A stretch of DNA of 64,000 bases, taken from NCBI RefSeq assembly GCF_022758235.1, contig NZ_JALEBG010000001.1:930001-994000 (forward strand), written 5' to 3'. Source of the stretch: Pontibacter liquoris (GTDB taxonomy: Bacteria > Bacteroidota > Bacteroidia > Cytophagales > Hymenobacteraceae). Below are positions 51,958 through 59,742 of this stretch, piece after piece (position 1 is the stretch's first letter; each line of letters starts with the position of its first letter). The position numbers and the translations under genes are program-made. The notes below the pieces were generated by a model. It had not been told where the DNA came from, made no database searches, and saw nothing but the letters and a program-made list of their open reading frames with translations.

Positions 51958-52494
51958 ATGGCACAATTTAAATGGGTAGTAGACCCGATGCACAGCGAAG
52001 TACAGTTTAAAGTAAAGCACTTGATGATCACGACTGTAACCGGCTATTTTAAGAACTTCAACATCGAAGCCGTTACCGCCGATGAGGCATTTACGGATGT
52101 AACTTCCGTTGTTTTTACAGCCGACGTGAACTCGATCAGTACAAACAACGAGCAGCGCGACACGCACCTCAAATCACCGGATTTCTTTGATGTAGAGAAG
52201 CATGACGAGATCCGTTTCGTAGGCAAAAGCTATGAGCATGTGGGCGGCCAGGATTACAAGCTGCAGGGCGATTTAATTATCCGTGACATAACCAAACCCG
52301 TAACTATTAATGTCGAATTTGGCGGGATCGTGGTGGACCCTTACGGCCAGACAAAGGCTGGTTTTACCATAAATGGTAAAATAAGCCGGAAAGAGTTTGG
52401 GCTTACCTGGAATGCGGTGACCGAAGCAGGCAGCGTGGTGGTAAGTGACGAAATCAAGTTGCAGGCTGAAATTCAGCTGGTAAAACAGGCGTAA
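51958..52494 (+). CDS. YceI-family lipocalin-like protein, cytosolic form
   Basis: A 178-residue protein with the YceI beta-barrel: KWVVDPMHSEVQFKVKHLMI at the start, NEQRDTHLKSPDFFDVEKHD near 60 and GDLIIRDITKPVTINVEFGG near 103, ending in SVVVSDEIKLQAEIQLV. YceI proteins bind long isoprenoid chains such as quinone precursors. Unlike most relatives it has no signal peptide. It is the first gene of a plus-strand run that includes a ring-cleaving dioxygenase and an MhqD-like hydrolase, with operator palindromes upstream. A second, secreted YceI is encoded at 58.5 kb. Confidence 0.92.
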   Translation: MAQFKWVVDPMHSEVQFKVKHLMITTVTGYFKNFNIEAVTADEAFTDVTSVVFTADVNSISTNNEQRDTHLKSPDFFDVEKHDEIRFVGKSYEHVGGQDYKLQGDLIIRDITKPVTINVEFGGIVVDPYGQTKAGFTINGKISRKEFGLTWNAVTEAGSVVVSDEIKLQAEIQLVKQA

Positions 52495-52566
52495 GCACTT
52501 TTTGCTGCACATATAAAGTATAAGCAGCTTGCGCTGCTGCTTGGAGCGTATCTTAAAAAAGAAAGT

Positions 52567-53502
52567 ATGGAAAACAGGATAGTAGGGCTGCACCACATAA
52601 CTGCTATTGCGGGCATGGCCAAAAAGAACCTTCATTTTTATACCCAGGTGCTGGGTCAGCGACTGCTCAAGAAAACCGTGAACTTCGACGACCCGGGCAC
52701 TTACCACTTCTATTTCGGAGATGAAAAGGGCAGCGCCGGCACCATTCTCACGTTCTTCCCCCACGAAGGCGCCCGCCGCGGAAGTGCCGGCACCGGCATG
52801 GCCACCAACATTGCGTATGCAGTGCCCGATGGCAGCTTCGATTTCTGGCTCGACCGATTTGAAAAGTATAACGTGATCTATAACAAGCCCTCCGAAAAGT
52901 TCGGCGAAAAATACCTCACGTTCCTGGACCCCGACGGGCTGAAACTGGAGTTGGTCATTCCGAAGAACCCTGACAATAGAACGCCCTGGCAAACCGACGA
53001 AGTAAAGGCCGATGTAGCCACCAGAGGCTTTCATGGCGTAACGCTCACGCTCCAGAATAAAGAGAAGACAGCGAAGATACTGACCGATATTTTCGGCTAT
53101 ACTTTTCAAGAGAAGAGCGGCAACCGCTACCGGTACGCGACCGACGCAGCAGATACCGCCAACATTATCGACCTGGTGGAGTTGCCAAACGAAGCGCGCG
53201 GGATAGGCGGCGCAGGAACCAATCACCATATCGCGTTCCGGGTGAAGAACGAAGAGGTGCTGATGCATTTCCAGGAGAAGATCGCAGGCCTAGGCTACAA
53301 CATCACCAACAAGATAGACCGCAACTATTTCTATTCGCTCTACTTCCGCGAGCCGGGTGGGGTGCTGTTCGAAATTGCCACCGACAATCCAGGATTTGGC
53401 ATAGACGAGCCTTGGGATAAACTGGGATCAGGTTTGTTGTTGCCGCCCCAGTACGAAGGCCGTAGAGCAGAGATCGAAGCGGTTTTACCTGCCCTGAACT
53501 AA
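52567..53502 (+). CDS. Ring-cleaving dioxygenase, VOC family (MhqO/MhqA-like)
   Basis: A 311-residue protein with two VOC modules. N-terminal GLHHITAIAGMAKKNLHFYT and DDPGTYHFYFGDEKGSAGTI mark the MhqO branch; the second module starts GFHGVTLTLQNKEKTAKIL, and NHHIAFRV and LFEIATDNPGFG give the His and Glu metal ligands. The MhqR regulons of Firmicutes use such enzymes against quinones; cleavage of hydroquinone-type rings with Fe(II) is the likely reaction. A paralogue lies at 56 kb. Spacing of 72 bases from YceI and 49 to the next gene suggests an operon. Confidence 0.92.
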   Translation: MENRIVGLHHITAIAGMAKKNLHFYTQVLGQRLLKKTVNFDDPGTYHFYFGDEKGSAGTILTFFPHEGARRGSAGTGMATNIAYAVPDGSFDFWLDRFEKYNVIYNKPSEKFGEKYLTFLDPDGLKLELVIPKNPDNRTPWQTDEVKADVATRGFHGVTLTLQNKEKTAKILTDIFGYTFQEKSGNRYRYATDAADTANIIDLVELPNEARGIGGAGTNHHIAFRVKNEEVLMHFQEKIAGLGYNITNKIDRNYFYSLYFREPGGVLFEIATDNPGFGIDEPWDKLGSGLLLPPQYEGRRAEIEAVLPALN

Positions 53503-53551
53503 GTTTAAGCCAGCAACGTGGCTGTTCAAATAAGGACATAAAGATTTAAAT

Positions 53552-53911
53552 ATGGAGGCTTTTGCAATAACCAGGGTGTATGCCGACGAAAACGGGGACA
53601 GTTGCTTTGAGGACATTTCGCGGCAGCTGGCATCGGAGGGGGAGATCGGGTTTTTGTCGGAGCCGGAAGATGTTGAAAGCATCATTTTCCGGAAAGTAGT
53701 GGCCACTTATGATTACGACTTTCACACAGCACCGGCCCGGCAATACCTCTTTCTGATGGATGGCGGCATTGAGATAGAAACGTCGTTAGGCGAAAAGCGG
53801 GAGTTTGAGACAGGGCAGGTACTGCTGCTGGAAGACACGACCGGCAAAGGGCATAAAACAAGAAACCTGAAGCCCGCCACCCGCAGTTCGGTTTTCGTGA
53901 CGCTAAAATAA
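53552..53911 (+). CDS. Cupin-domain protein
   Basis: A 119-residue small cupin. The beta-barrel pattern includes FHTAPARQYLFLMDGGIEIE (first motif, with one His kept) and FETGQVLLLEDTTGKGHKTR (second motif). Only some of the usual metal residues are visible, so a sensing or binding role is possible besides catalysis. It sits in the middle of the electrophile-stress cluster, between the dioxygenase and the MhqD-like hydrolase. Confidence 0.8.
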   Translation: MEAFAITRVYADENGDSCFEDISRQLASEGEIGFLSEPEDVESIIFRKVVATYDYDFHTAPARQYLFLMDGGIEIETSLGEKREFETGQVLLLEDTTGKGHKTRNLKPATRSSVFVTLK

Positions 53912-53943
53912 AAGGCGGCTTCCATAATAGATAAAAAGTGACT

Positions 53944-54573
53944 ATGTATACACATAAGAAGGATATCATCACCAAAGGAAAACCCTTGTCTGAGACCGGC
54001 AAAGCACTGATACTGGTGCATGGCCGGGGGGCTAGCGCCCAAAGTATACTTGATCTGGCAAACTACCTGCCGGTGCAGGATTTTACCTGCTTGGCCCCGC
54101 AGGCAACCAACCATAGCTGGTATCCCTACAGCTTTATGGCGCCTGAAGAGCAGAACCAGCCCGCCCTGGACTCCGCGCTGGAGCAGCTCGAAGCGTTGGT
54201 AAAAAGTATACTGGACCAGGGTGTGAAAAGTGAGGCTATATACCTGGGTGGCTTTTCGCAGGGGGCCTGCCTTACGTCGGAATACGCTACGCGCAATGCC
54301 CGCCGCTATGGCGGCCTGCTGGTGTTTACCGGCGGGCTGATCGGGCAGCAGGTAGATACGAGCAAGTATAAAGGCGACTTTGCCGGCACACCCGTCCTGA
54401 TCACGACCGGAGACCCGGACCCGCACGTGCCGGTGAGCCGGATAGAAGAAACGGTAAAAGAGATGGAAAAGCTGGGCGCTATCGTGACCAAAAAAATATA
54501 CCCGGGCCGGCCGCATACTATTTTGCAGGAAGAGCTGGACCTGGCAAGGCAACTCCTTACATCATCTAAATAA
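53944..54573 (+). CDS. MhqD-like carboxylesterase/phospholipase (alpha/beta hydrolase)
   Basis: A 209-residue serine hydrolase. The nucleophile elbow is GGFSQGACL near 105, the acid Asp is in TTGDPDPHVP near 157 and the His in PGRPHTI near 190. LILVHGRGASAQSIL near 25 gives the oxyanion hole. Proteins of this kind accompany MhqO in quinone-stress regulons and are thought to cleave ester bonds of adducts. Two bases overlap nothing; the ATG at 53944 is preferred to a GTG two codons before. The GNAT gene follows after 10 bases. Confidence 0.9.
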   Translation: MYTHKKDIITKGKPLSETGKALILVHGRGASAQSILDLANYLPVQDFTCLAPQATNHSWYPYSFMAPEEQNQPALDSALEQLEALVKSILDQGVKSEAIYLGGFSQGACLTSEYATRNARRYGGLLVFTGGLIGQQVDTSKYKGDFAGTPVLITTGDPDPHVPVSRIEETVKEMEKLGAIVTKKIYPGRPHTILQEELDLARQLLTSSK

Positions 54574-54583
54574 AATAAAGATT

Positions 54584-54886
54584 ATGGAAATAGAAGTAAA
54601 GGATAATCCGGAAAAATCGAGGTTCGAGGCAACGGTAGAAGGGCTTACCGCCGTGATCGAGTATAAGCTAGGTCCCGGCGTAATGACCGTACTGCATACC
54701 GAAGTGCCCAAAGAACTCGAAGGCCGTGGGATAGCCTCGGCCATGACCAAACATGCACTCGAACAGATTGCTGCCCGCCAGTTAAAGGTAATTCCGCTGT
54801 GCCCTTACATGCGATCTTATCTCAAAAAGCACCCGGAATACCAGCACCTGGTGAAAGATAGCGCCGGTAAGATCCCATCCGAATAG
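54584..54886 (+). CDS. Small GNAT-like N-acetyltransferase (YjdJ/Gtn type)
   Basis: A 100-residue protein of the short GNAT group. The acetyl-CoA loop is TEVPKELEGRGIASAMTKHA near 40-60 (R/Q-x-x-G-x-A/G pattern), followed by IPLCPYMRSYLKKHPEY, which is the family hallmark. These proteins are probable acetyltransferases of unknown substrate, often placed in stress operons. It lies 10 bases after the hydrolase and 17 before the cyclase gene, so it belongs to the same operon. Confidence 0.88.
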   Translation: MEIEVKDNPEKSRFEATVEGLTAVIEYKLGPGVMTVLHTEVPKELEGRGIASAMTKHALEQIAARQLKVIPLCPYMRSYLKKHPEYQHLVKDSAGKIPSE

Positions 54887-54903
54887 TAGAACGGTACCTG
54901 CCC

Positions 54904-55854
54904 ATGACCTGCCATGTGAATTTTAAAGGCGAAAAAGTGGTACCTGTGGAAGAGGGCCAAACGTTGCTGCAGGCCTCACTGGCTGCCGGTATACCACACT
55001 ACCACGCCTGCGGAGGCAAGGGGCAGTGTACCACCTGCCGGGTACTTGTACTGGAAGGAGAGGAGCAGCTTACGGCGCCCACGATCTATGAGCGCGCCAT
55101 CAAAAACGTCAAGAAGTTTCCGGATAATGTACGGCTGGCTTGCCAGTCTTTTGTGAAAGGCGAAAGCGTGGTGGTCCACCGGCTGATCCGGGACGAAACG
55201 GACCGTTATATTTTTATCGATAGCAACGAAGCCAATACAACAACGGTGATGGGAGAGCGGCGCAAAATGGCGCTTTTCTTTATCGATATCCGCAACTTTA
55301 CGCCCTTTATTGAAACCAATCTGCCTTTCGACGTCATTCACATCATGCGCCGGATCTTTGCGCTTTGCCGCAATGCCATTGCCCGGTATGATGGCGAGAT
55401 AATCGACACAGCCGGAGACGGCTTGTATGCCGTGTTCGGGCTTAACAGTAAAATAAGGCAGGCGGCGGAGTCGGCGGTGCTGGCGGGGCTAAAGATCCTG
55501 GAAGACATCAAGATCTTTAACAACACCTATATGCGGCCATACTTTAACCATACTTTTGAGGTGGGCATTGGCGTGCATGTGGGCAAAGTGATTGTCGGAA
55601 ATGTGGGCATCGGGCTAAGCAATAACCTGACCGTGATGGGCTACCCCGTAAACATAGCGGCCCGCTTACAGGCCGCCACCAAAGAACTCGACAACAGCTT
55701 TGTGATCTCAGCTATCGCTTACCGGTTACTAAAGAACCCGCCCTATTCGGTTGGTTGCAGCTACCTGAATCTGAAGGGGGTAAGCAATGCCTATGAAGTG
55801 AAGCTGATCGGAAAACCTTATGAGAAGAAACAGGCAGCTGCTATTCAGTTGTAA
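54904..55854 (+). CDS. Ferredoxin-domain class III nucleotide cyclase
   Basis: A 316-residue fusion. Residues 1-95 form a 2Fe-2S ferredoxin with Cys36, Cys42, Cys45 and Cys80 (C-x5-C-x2-C-x34-C, adrenodoxin-like). Residues about 115-305 form a class III cyclase catalytic domain with metal Asp128 (FFIDIRNF) and Asp172 (AGDGLYAVF), and the transition-state Asn250 and Arg254 (PVNIAARLQ). The residue that selects adenine, usually Lys in K-T/F-x-G-D, is Asp168 here. A redox-controlled second messenger, cAMP or cGMP, is inferred. It closes the first part of the electrophile-stress cluster. Confidence 0.88.
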   Translation: MTCHVNFKGEKVVPVEEGQTLLQASLAAGIPHYHACGGKGQCTTCRVLVLEGEEQLTAPTIYERAIKNVKKFPDNVRLACQSFVKGESVVVHRLIRDETDRYIFIDSNEANTTTVMGERRKMALFFIDIRNFTPFIETNLPFDVIHIMRRIFALCRNAIARYDGEIIDTAGDGLYAVFGLNSKIRQAAESAVLAGLKILEDIKIFNNTYMRPYFNHTFEVGIGVHVGKVIVGNVGIGLSNNLTVMGYPVNIAARLQAATKELDNSFVISAIAYRLLKNPPYSVGCSYLNLKGVSNAYEVKLIGKPYEKKQAAAIQL

Positions 55855-55934
55855 GCCACCGGATCATTTATACATTATCAGATTGCTGTTCGTGCTGCTG
55901 TTTTATACCTTCATTTAAAAGCAACCGGACCGCC

Positions 55935-55952
55935 CTGATACCCTGTTATCAG
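55935..55952. promoter_or_regulatory. CTGATA-N6-TATCAG dyad upstream of the second dioxygenase
   Basis: A perfect six-base dyad with a six-base centre, 78 bases before the ATG at 56031. It may be an operator of the second half-cluster; no known regulator is assigned. Confidence 0.35.
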
Positions 55953-56030
55953 AAAAGTTATACTTTCAAAAGCTATAGTATAGCCAACGTGTTACTAGAA
56001 AATTAGACAGCACATTTTACAGAAAATAAC

Positions 56031-57008
56031 ATGAACCAGCTAAAAGGAATACACCACGTAACTGCTATTACCAGCAGCGCGGAAAAGAATTACGACTTTA
56101 TTACCAATGTCTTAGGCATGCGGTTAGTTAAAAAGACGGTGAACCAGGACGATATCCAGACCTATCATTTGTTTTTTGCCGACGATAAAGGGAGCGCCGG
56201 AACGGACATGACTTTCTTTGATTTTCCGGGTATTCCGAAGGGAGTGCATGGCACCAATGAGATCTCCAAGACCTCCTTACGGGTTCCCACAAATGCTGCC
56301 CTGGACTACTGGGTAAAGCGTTTTGATCGGTTAAAAGTAAGCCATACCGGCATTAAAGAACAATTTGGCAAGAAGAGCCTGTCTTTCGTCGATTTTGATG
56401 ATCAGCAATACCAGCTCATTTCAGATGAAGGAAATAAAGGAGTTGCAGCAGGCACGCCCTGGCAAAAAGGGCCTGTTCCGCTGGAGTATGCTATAACGAG
56501 CTTAGGTCCTGTTTTTGTGCGTATTGCCAACTTTAATGCCTTTAAGCAAATGCTGGAGCAGGTGCTCCTCTTTAAAGAAACGGCACAGGAAGGATCCTTC
56601 CATTTATTTGAAGTAGGCGAAGGCGGAAATGGCGCTTCCGTGATCGTGGAAGATAATCCTGCACTTCGGGAAGCCCGACAAGGTTTTGGTACGGTACATC
56701 ATGCCGCATTCCGGGTGGCCGACCGTGCCGTATTAGACGAATGGACCGAGCGCATGAGCAACATAGGGCTTCCGACATCGGGGTACGTGAACCGTTATTT
56801 TTTCGAATCTTTGTATACTAGAGTTGCGCCCCAGATCTTATTTGAGCTGGCAACGGATGGCCCCGGCTTTATGGGCGATGAACCTTACGAAACGCTGGGA
56901 GAAAAATTATCTTTGCCGCCTTTCTTAGAGCCCAAACGCGCGCAGATAGAAAAGCTGGTTCGCCCGATCGATACGGTGAGAAGCACGAAGGAATTTGTCA
57001 AAGAATAA
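56031..57008 (+). CDS. Ring-cleaving dioxygenase, VOC family (second copy)
   Basis: A 325-residue paralogue of the enzyme at 52.6 kb: GIHHVTAITSSAEKNYDFIT, DDIQTYHLFFADDKGSAGTD at the start; HHAAFRVADRAVLDEW and LFELATDGPGFMGDEPYETL at the end, the first His and the Glu of the metal site being present. The second module is more diverged from the first copy (YAITSLGPVFVRIANFNAF). The same quinone- or hydroquinone-cleaving reaction is expected. The Crp/Fnr regulator gene follows after 33 bases, suggesting cotranscription and feedback. Confidence 0.92.
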   Translation: MNQLKGIHHVTAITSSAEKNYDFITNVLGMRLVKKTVNQDDIQTYHLFFADDKGSAGTDMTFFDFPGIPKGVHGTNEISKTSLRVPTNAALDYWVKRFDRLKVSHTGIKEQFGKKSLSFVDFDDQQYQLISDEGNKGVAAGTPWQKGPVPLEYAITSLGPVFVRIANFNAFKQMLEQVLLFKETAQEGSFHLFEVGEGGNGASVIVEDNPALREARQGFGTVHHAAFRVADRAVLDEWTERMSNIGLPTSGYVNRYFFESLYTRVAPQILFELATDGPGFMGDEPYETLGEKLSLPPFLEPKRAQIEKLVRPIDTVRSTKEFVKE

Positions 57009-57041
57009 ACAAAGCATTCATCTTCTTCTTGTCGCCTGGCT

Positions 57042-57620
57042 ATGTACGACCTGTTTTTTCAGAAATTTAATGATAAAGTGCCGCTAACTGCTGCGGAACA
57101 GGAGCAGATCAAAGCGTATCTCACGCCTAAAAAACTTCGGAAAAGGCAATACCTGTTGCAGGAAGAGGATGTGTGTAAAGCCATTGCCTTTGTAGAGAAA
57201 GGGGCCTTGCGCGAGTATGCGATAGAAAACGGAAGTGAGCACGTTATTCAGTTTGCAATAGAAGGCTGGATCATCTCCGATCTGTTCAGCTTCTTGACGG
57301 GCGAGCCGGCCACCTATAACATCGATGCCCTGGAAGATGCCGAACTGGTGCTGATCACCAAAACGGCACATGAAGAGCTCCTGAAAAAGCAGCCTAAATA
57401 CGAGACCTACATCCGCCTGCTGATAACAGGAGCCTACATTGCCCTGCAAAGACGCCTTACTTCCAACATCAGCCTGCCGGCCGAAGAACGCTACACACGC
57501 TTCACGGAAACCTACCCCGACATTGTCCAGCGCGTGCCCCAGCACATGATCGCCTCGTACATAGGCCTTTCTCCCGAAACCTTGAGCCGGGTCAGAAAGA
57601 AAATGGCGGACCGCCGGTAA
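57042..57620 (+). CDS. Crp/Fnr-family transcriptional regulator
   Basis: A 192-residue DNA-binding protein: a cyclic-nucleotide-fold sensor (about 15-120) and a winged-helix domain (about 140-190). The sensor lacks the Arg-containing phosphate cassette used for cAMP and lacks the Cys cluster of FNR, so its signal is unknown. The recognition helix has SPETLSRVRKKM with Glu179, Ser182 and Arg183, the ExxSR triad that reads TTGA half-sites in FNR. A TTGAC-N4-GTCAA dyad starts 18 bases after its stop codon, in front of the next gene. Confidence 0.9.
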   Translation: MYDLFFQKFNDKVPLTAAEQEQIKAYLTPKKLRKRQYLLQEEDVCKAIAFVEKGALREYAIENGSEHVIQFAIEGWIISDLFSFLTGEPATYNIDALEDAELVLITKTAHEELLKKQPKYETYIRLLITGAYIALQRRLTSNISLPAEERYTRFTETYPDIVQRVPQHMIASYIGLSPETLSRVRKKMADRR

Positions 57621-57638
57621 GCTCCTCCTGCCGTTTCA

Positions 57639-57675
57639 TTGACTTATGTCAAGGGCTTTTCTTGACATGCCGCAA
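57639..57675. promoter_or_regulatory. FNR-type operator TTGAC-N4-GTCAA and weaker second site
   Basis: TTGACTTATGTCAA at 57639-57652 is a perfect five-four-five dyad. A degenerate site TTGACATGCCGCAA follows at 57662-57675. Relative to the expected transcription start near 57712 the centres lie at about -66 and -43, usual positions for activation by Crp/Fnr proteins. Confidence 0.65.
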
Positions 57676-57697
57676 TGCACAGGCAAGCGCAGGGTGG

Positions 57698-57705
57698 TAA
57701 CTTTG
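57698..57705 (+). promoter_or_regulatory. TAnnTTTG (-7) box
   Basis: TAACTTTG is a perfect -7 consensus, 21 bases before the ATG at 57727. No TTG lies at the -33 distance, which fits a promoter that needs an activator. Confidence 0.55.
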
Positions 57706-57726
57706 TATTGTTAAAAATTCAATATC

Positions 57727-58389
57727 ATGAAGACAACGCAAACAATCGCCATTATAGGTGCCTCCGGAAGTATGGGAGCTGCCATTTCAAAAAGTCTTGC
57801 AAAAGGCAATTACCGATTGCTCCTGTGTGCTAACGACCGCAGCAAAGTGGAGGCCGTAGCCGGGGATATAAAAAGCAGCCTTCCGGCAGCTGCAGTAGAG
57901 GTCGTGGATTGCTCCAAGGAAGCATCCTGGGAAGCAGACATCATTGTGGTAGCAGTTCCTTTTGCTGCCGAGCAGGAGGTAGCTGCTAAGATAAAGGAAG
58001 TAGCCAACCAGAAGATCGTGATCAGCATAGCCAACCCGCTAAACGATACTTACGACGGGTTAGTGACGGCACCGGATACCAGTGCGGCAGAAGAACTGCA
58101 AAAGCTGTTGCCTAATGCCAAAGTCGTAAAGGCGTTCAACACCACGTTTGCCGCAGATTTCGCTACAACCGTGATTGATGGCAAGCAGGCGGATGCCTTT
58201 ATAGCCGGCAATGACGAAGAGGCACTGCAAACCGTTTCAGAGCTGGTGAGTACCGCCGGTTTTAACCCTATTGTAGCTGGTAACCTGGCGGTGAGCGGGA
58301 CCTTGGAGCGCATGCAGCTTTTGCTCATTCAGCTCAACGGCAAGTATAACTACAACTGGCTGGCCGGCTGGAAGATCCTGCACAACTAA
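57727..58389 (+). CDS. NADPH-dependent F420-reductase-like oxidoreductase
   Basis: A 220-residue Rossmann protein of the F420:NADP oxidoreductase/NADPH-dependent FMN-reductase-like group. The dinucleotide loop IAIIGASGSMGAAISKSLAK lies at residues 8-27, and VVDCSKEASWEADIIVVAVP and KVVKAFNTTFAADFA are typical. Bacteroidota generally lack F420, so it more likely uses NADPH with another acceptor; this is inference. It is preceded by a Crp/Fnr gene and an FNR-type operator, so it is the probable target. Confidence 0.87.
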   Translation: MKTTQTIAIIGASGSMGAAISKSLAKGNYRLLLCANDRSKVEAVAGDIKSSLPAAAVEVVDCSKEASWEADIIVVAVPFAAEQEVAAKIKEVANQKIVISIANPLNDTYDGLVTAPDTSAAEELQKLLPNAKVVKAFNTTFAADFATTVIDGKQADAFIAGNDEEALQTVSELVSTAGFNPIVAGNLAVSGTLERMQLLLIQLNGKYNYNWLAGWKILHN

Positions 58390-58410
58390 GCACTTCTAAG
58401 CCCTATACTT

Positions 58411-58424
58411 CAGGTCACGACCTG
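58411..58424. repeat. CAGGTC-AC-GACCTG palindrome
   Basis: Perfect six-base arms with a two-base centre. The same arms occur in the REP-like palindrome at 30758-30777. It lies between the oxidoreductase and the second YceI gene and may be a repeat rather than an operator. Confidence 0.6.
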
Positions 58425-58506
58425 CGCTGCCTGATCTTCCGCGGAAACAGGGGCGGGACCATATTTCAGAACAAACATTCACATATTAAATATAAATCAA
58501 ACCAAC

Positions 58507-59079
58507 ATGAAAAAGTTATTAGTTATTGTTTTTGCTTTCTTTTCGCTTTCCGCTTTTACTCCCCTGAACGGTGTGTGGAAGAATGATGACGCGCATTCAC
58601 AGCTTAGCTTCACCGTTTCGCACCTGGGCATTTCAGATGTGACCGGAACCTTCAATGATTTTGATGTAACCGTTACCTCCCAGAAACCAGATTTTAGCGA
58701 CGCCACCTTTGAACTGACAGCAAAAACAGCCTCTATCAACACGCGAGTGGAAGACCGGGACAAGCACCTGAAAAGTGCCGATTTCTTTAATGCAGAGAAA
58801 AACCCGGAACTAACTTACAAAAGTACTTCAGTTAAAAAGGCCGGTAAGAACAGCTACAAGTTAAATGGCAACCTGACATTGAACGGCATTACCAAACCCG
58901 TAACCATGGACCTTGTGTACAGAGGCACAGTAGAAAACCCGATGAGCAAAAAGCAGACAGCTGGTTTCCAGGTAACAGGTACCATCAAACGTTCTGACTT
59001 TAACCTGGGCAGCAGCTTCCCGGCTCCGATGATCAGCGATGAAGTTCGCATCAAAGCTGACGGTGAGTTTGTACAATAA
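58507..59079 (+). CDS. YceI-family protein, secreted form
   Basis: A 190-residue YceI protein with a signal peptide (KKLLVIVFAFFSLSAF), so periplasmic. The beta-barrel pattern is complete: NDDAHSQLSFTVSHLGISDV, VEDRDKHLKSADFFNAEKNP, NGNLTLNGITKPVTMDLVYR and the end MISDEVRIKADGEFV. It probably binds an isoprenoid quinone-like lipid. It pairs with DoxX 20 bases downstream and mirrors the cytosolic YceI that opens the first half of the cluster. Confidence 0.93.
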   Translation: MKKLLVIVFAFFSLSAFTPLNGVWKNDDAHSQLSFTVSHLGISDVTGTFNDFDVTVTSQKPDFSDATFELTAKTASINTRVEDRDKHLKSADFFNAEKNPELTYKSTSVKKAGKNSYKLNGNLTLNGITKPVTMDLVYRGTVENPMSKKQTAGFQVTGTIKRSDFNLGSSFPAPMISDEVRIKADGEFVQ

Positions 59080-59099
59080 GGAAAGCAGGTAAAGCGATT

Positions 59100-59552
59100 A
59101 TGAAAAAGCTGATAAACCTCTATCAGAGCACAAAAAACCTGGATGCGGCGCTTTTGATTGTGCGGGTAGCTGTTGCCGGCCTGATGCTGGCCCACGGTTT
59201 ACCTAAACTGGAAATGCTAATGGCTGGTGATCCGGTGCAGTTCCCTGAAGTGCTGGGCCTAAGTGCAGCAAGCTCGCTTGCACTGGCTGTTTTTGCCGAG
59301 GTAGTGTGCTCCTTGCTTCTTCTGATCGGATTGGGCACTAGGCTGGCAGTTATTCCACTGATCGTTACCAAGCTGGTCGCTGCATTTCTGATACATGGAG
59401 CTGATCCGTTTGCCAAGAAAGAACTGGCCATACTTTACCTTATCCCTTACGTGACGCTTTTGCTAACGGGAAGTGGAAAATATGCCCTCGACCACCTGTT
59501 GCAGCAAAAGTTACTGCGGGCTGTTTACGTCAGAAGGCTTTCCGTGGAATAA
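59100..59552 (+). CDS. DoxX-family membrane protein
   Basis: A 150-residue inner-membrane protein with four hydrophobic segments (about 18-35, 55-80, 80-105, 113-130). DoxX words are LLIVRVAVAGLMLAHGLPKL and ALAVFAEVVCSLLLLIGLGT. Family members are linked to thiosulfate:quinone oxidoreductase, redox stress and membrane antioxidants. It follows the secreted YceI by 20 bases and is followed by a terminator, so the pair forms the end of the cluster. Confidence 0.93.
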   Translation: MKKLINLYQSTKNLDAALLIVRVAVAGLMLAHGLPKLEMLMAGDPVQFPEVLGLSAASSLALAVFAEVVCSLLLLIGLGTRLAVIPLIVTKLVAAFLIHGADPFAKKELAILYLIPYVTLLLTGSGKYALDHLLQQKLLRAVYVRRLSVE

Positions 59553-59597
59553 GTATAAGAACCTGGTGAGCAGCATTTTTCTGCCACTACTAATAAA

Positions 59598-59642
59598 CCG
59601 AGCGAGGCGAAGGAAGGTATAAACCCTCTTTCGCCTCGTTTG
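59598..59642 (+). terminator. Rho-independent terminator
   Basis: CGAGGCGAA and TTCGCCTCG form the stem with an 18-base loop, followed by TTT and a further T-rich stretch. It ends the YceI-DoxX unit. Confidence 0.7.
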
Positions 59643-59742
59643 GATTTTATGCCATAACAGATGGCATTTCGGTTGTTAAATTATGGCAGCCTTATACTTT
59701 AGATAAATAAGCTGATCTCCTGTATGCTTAAAGTATAGGTGG

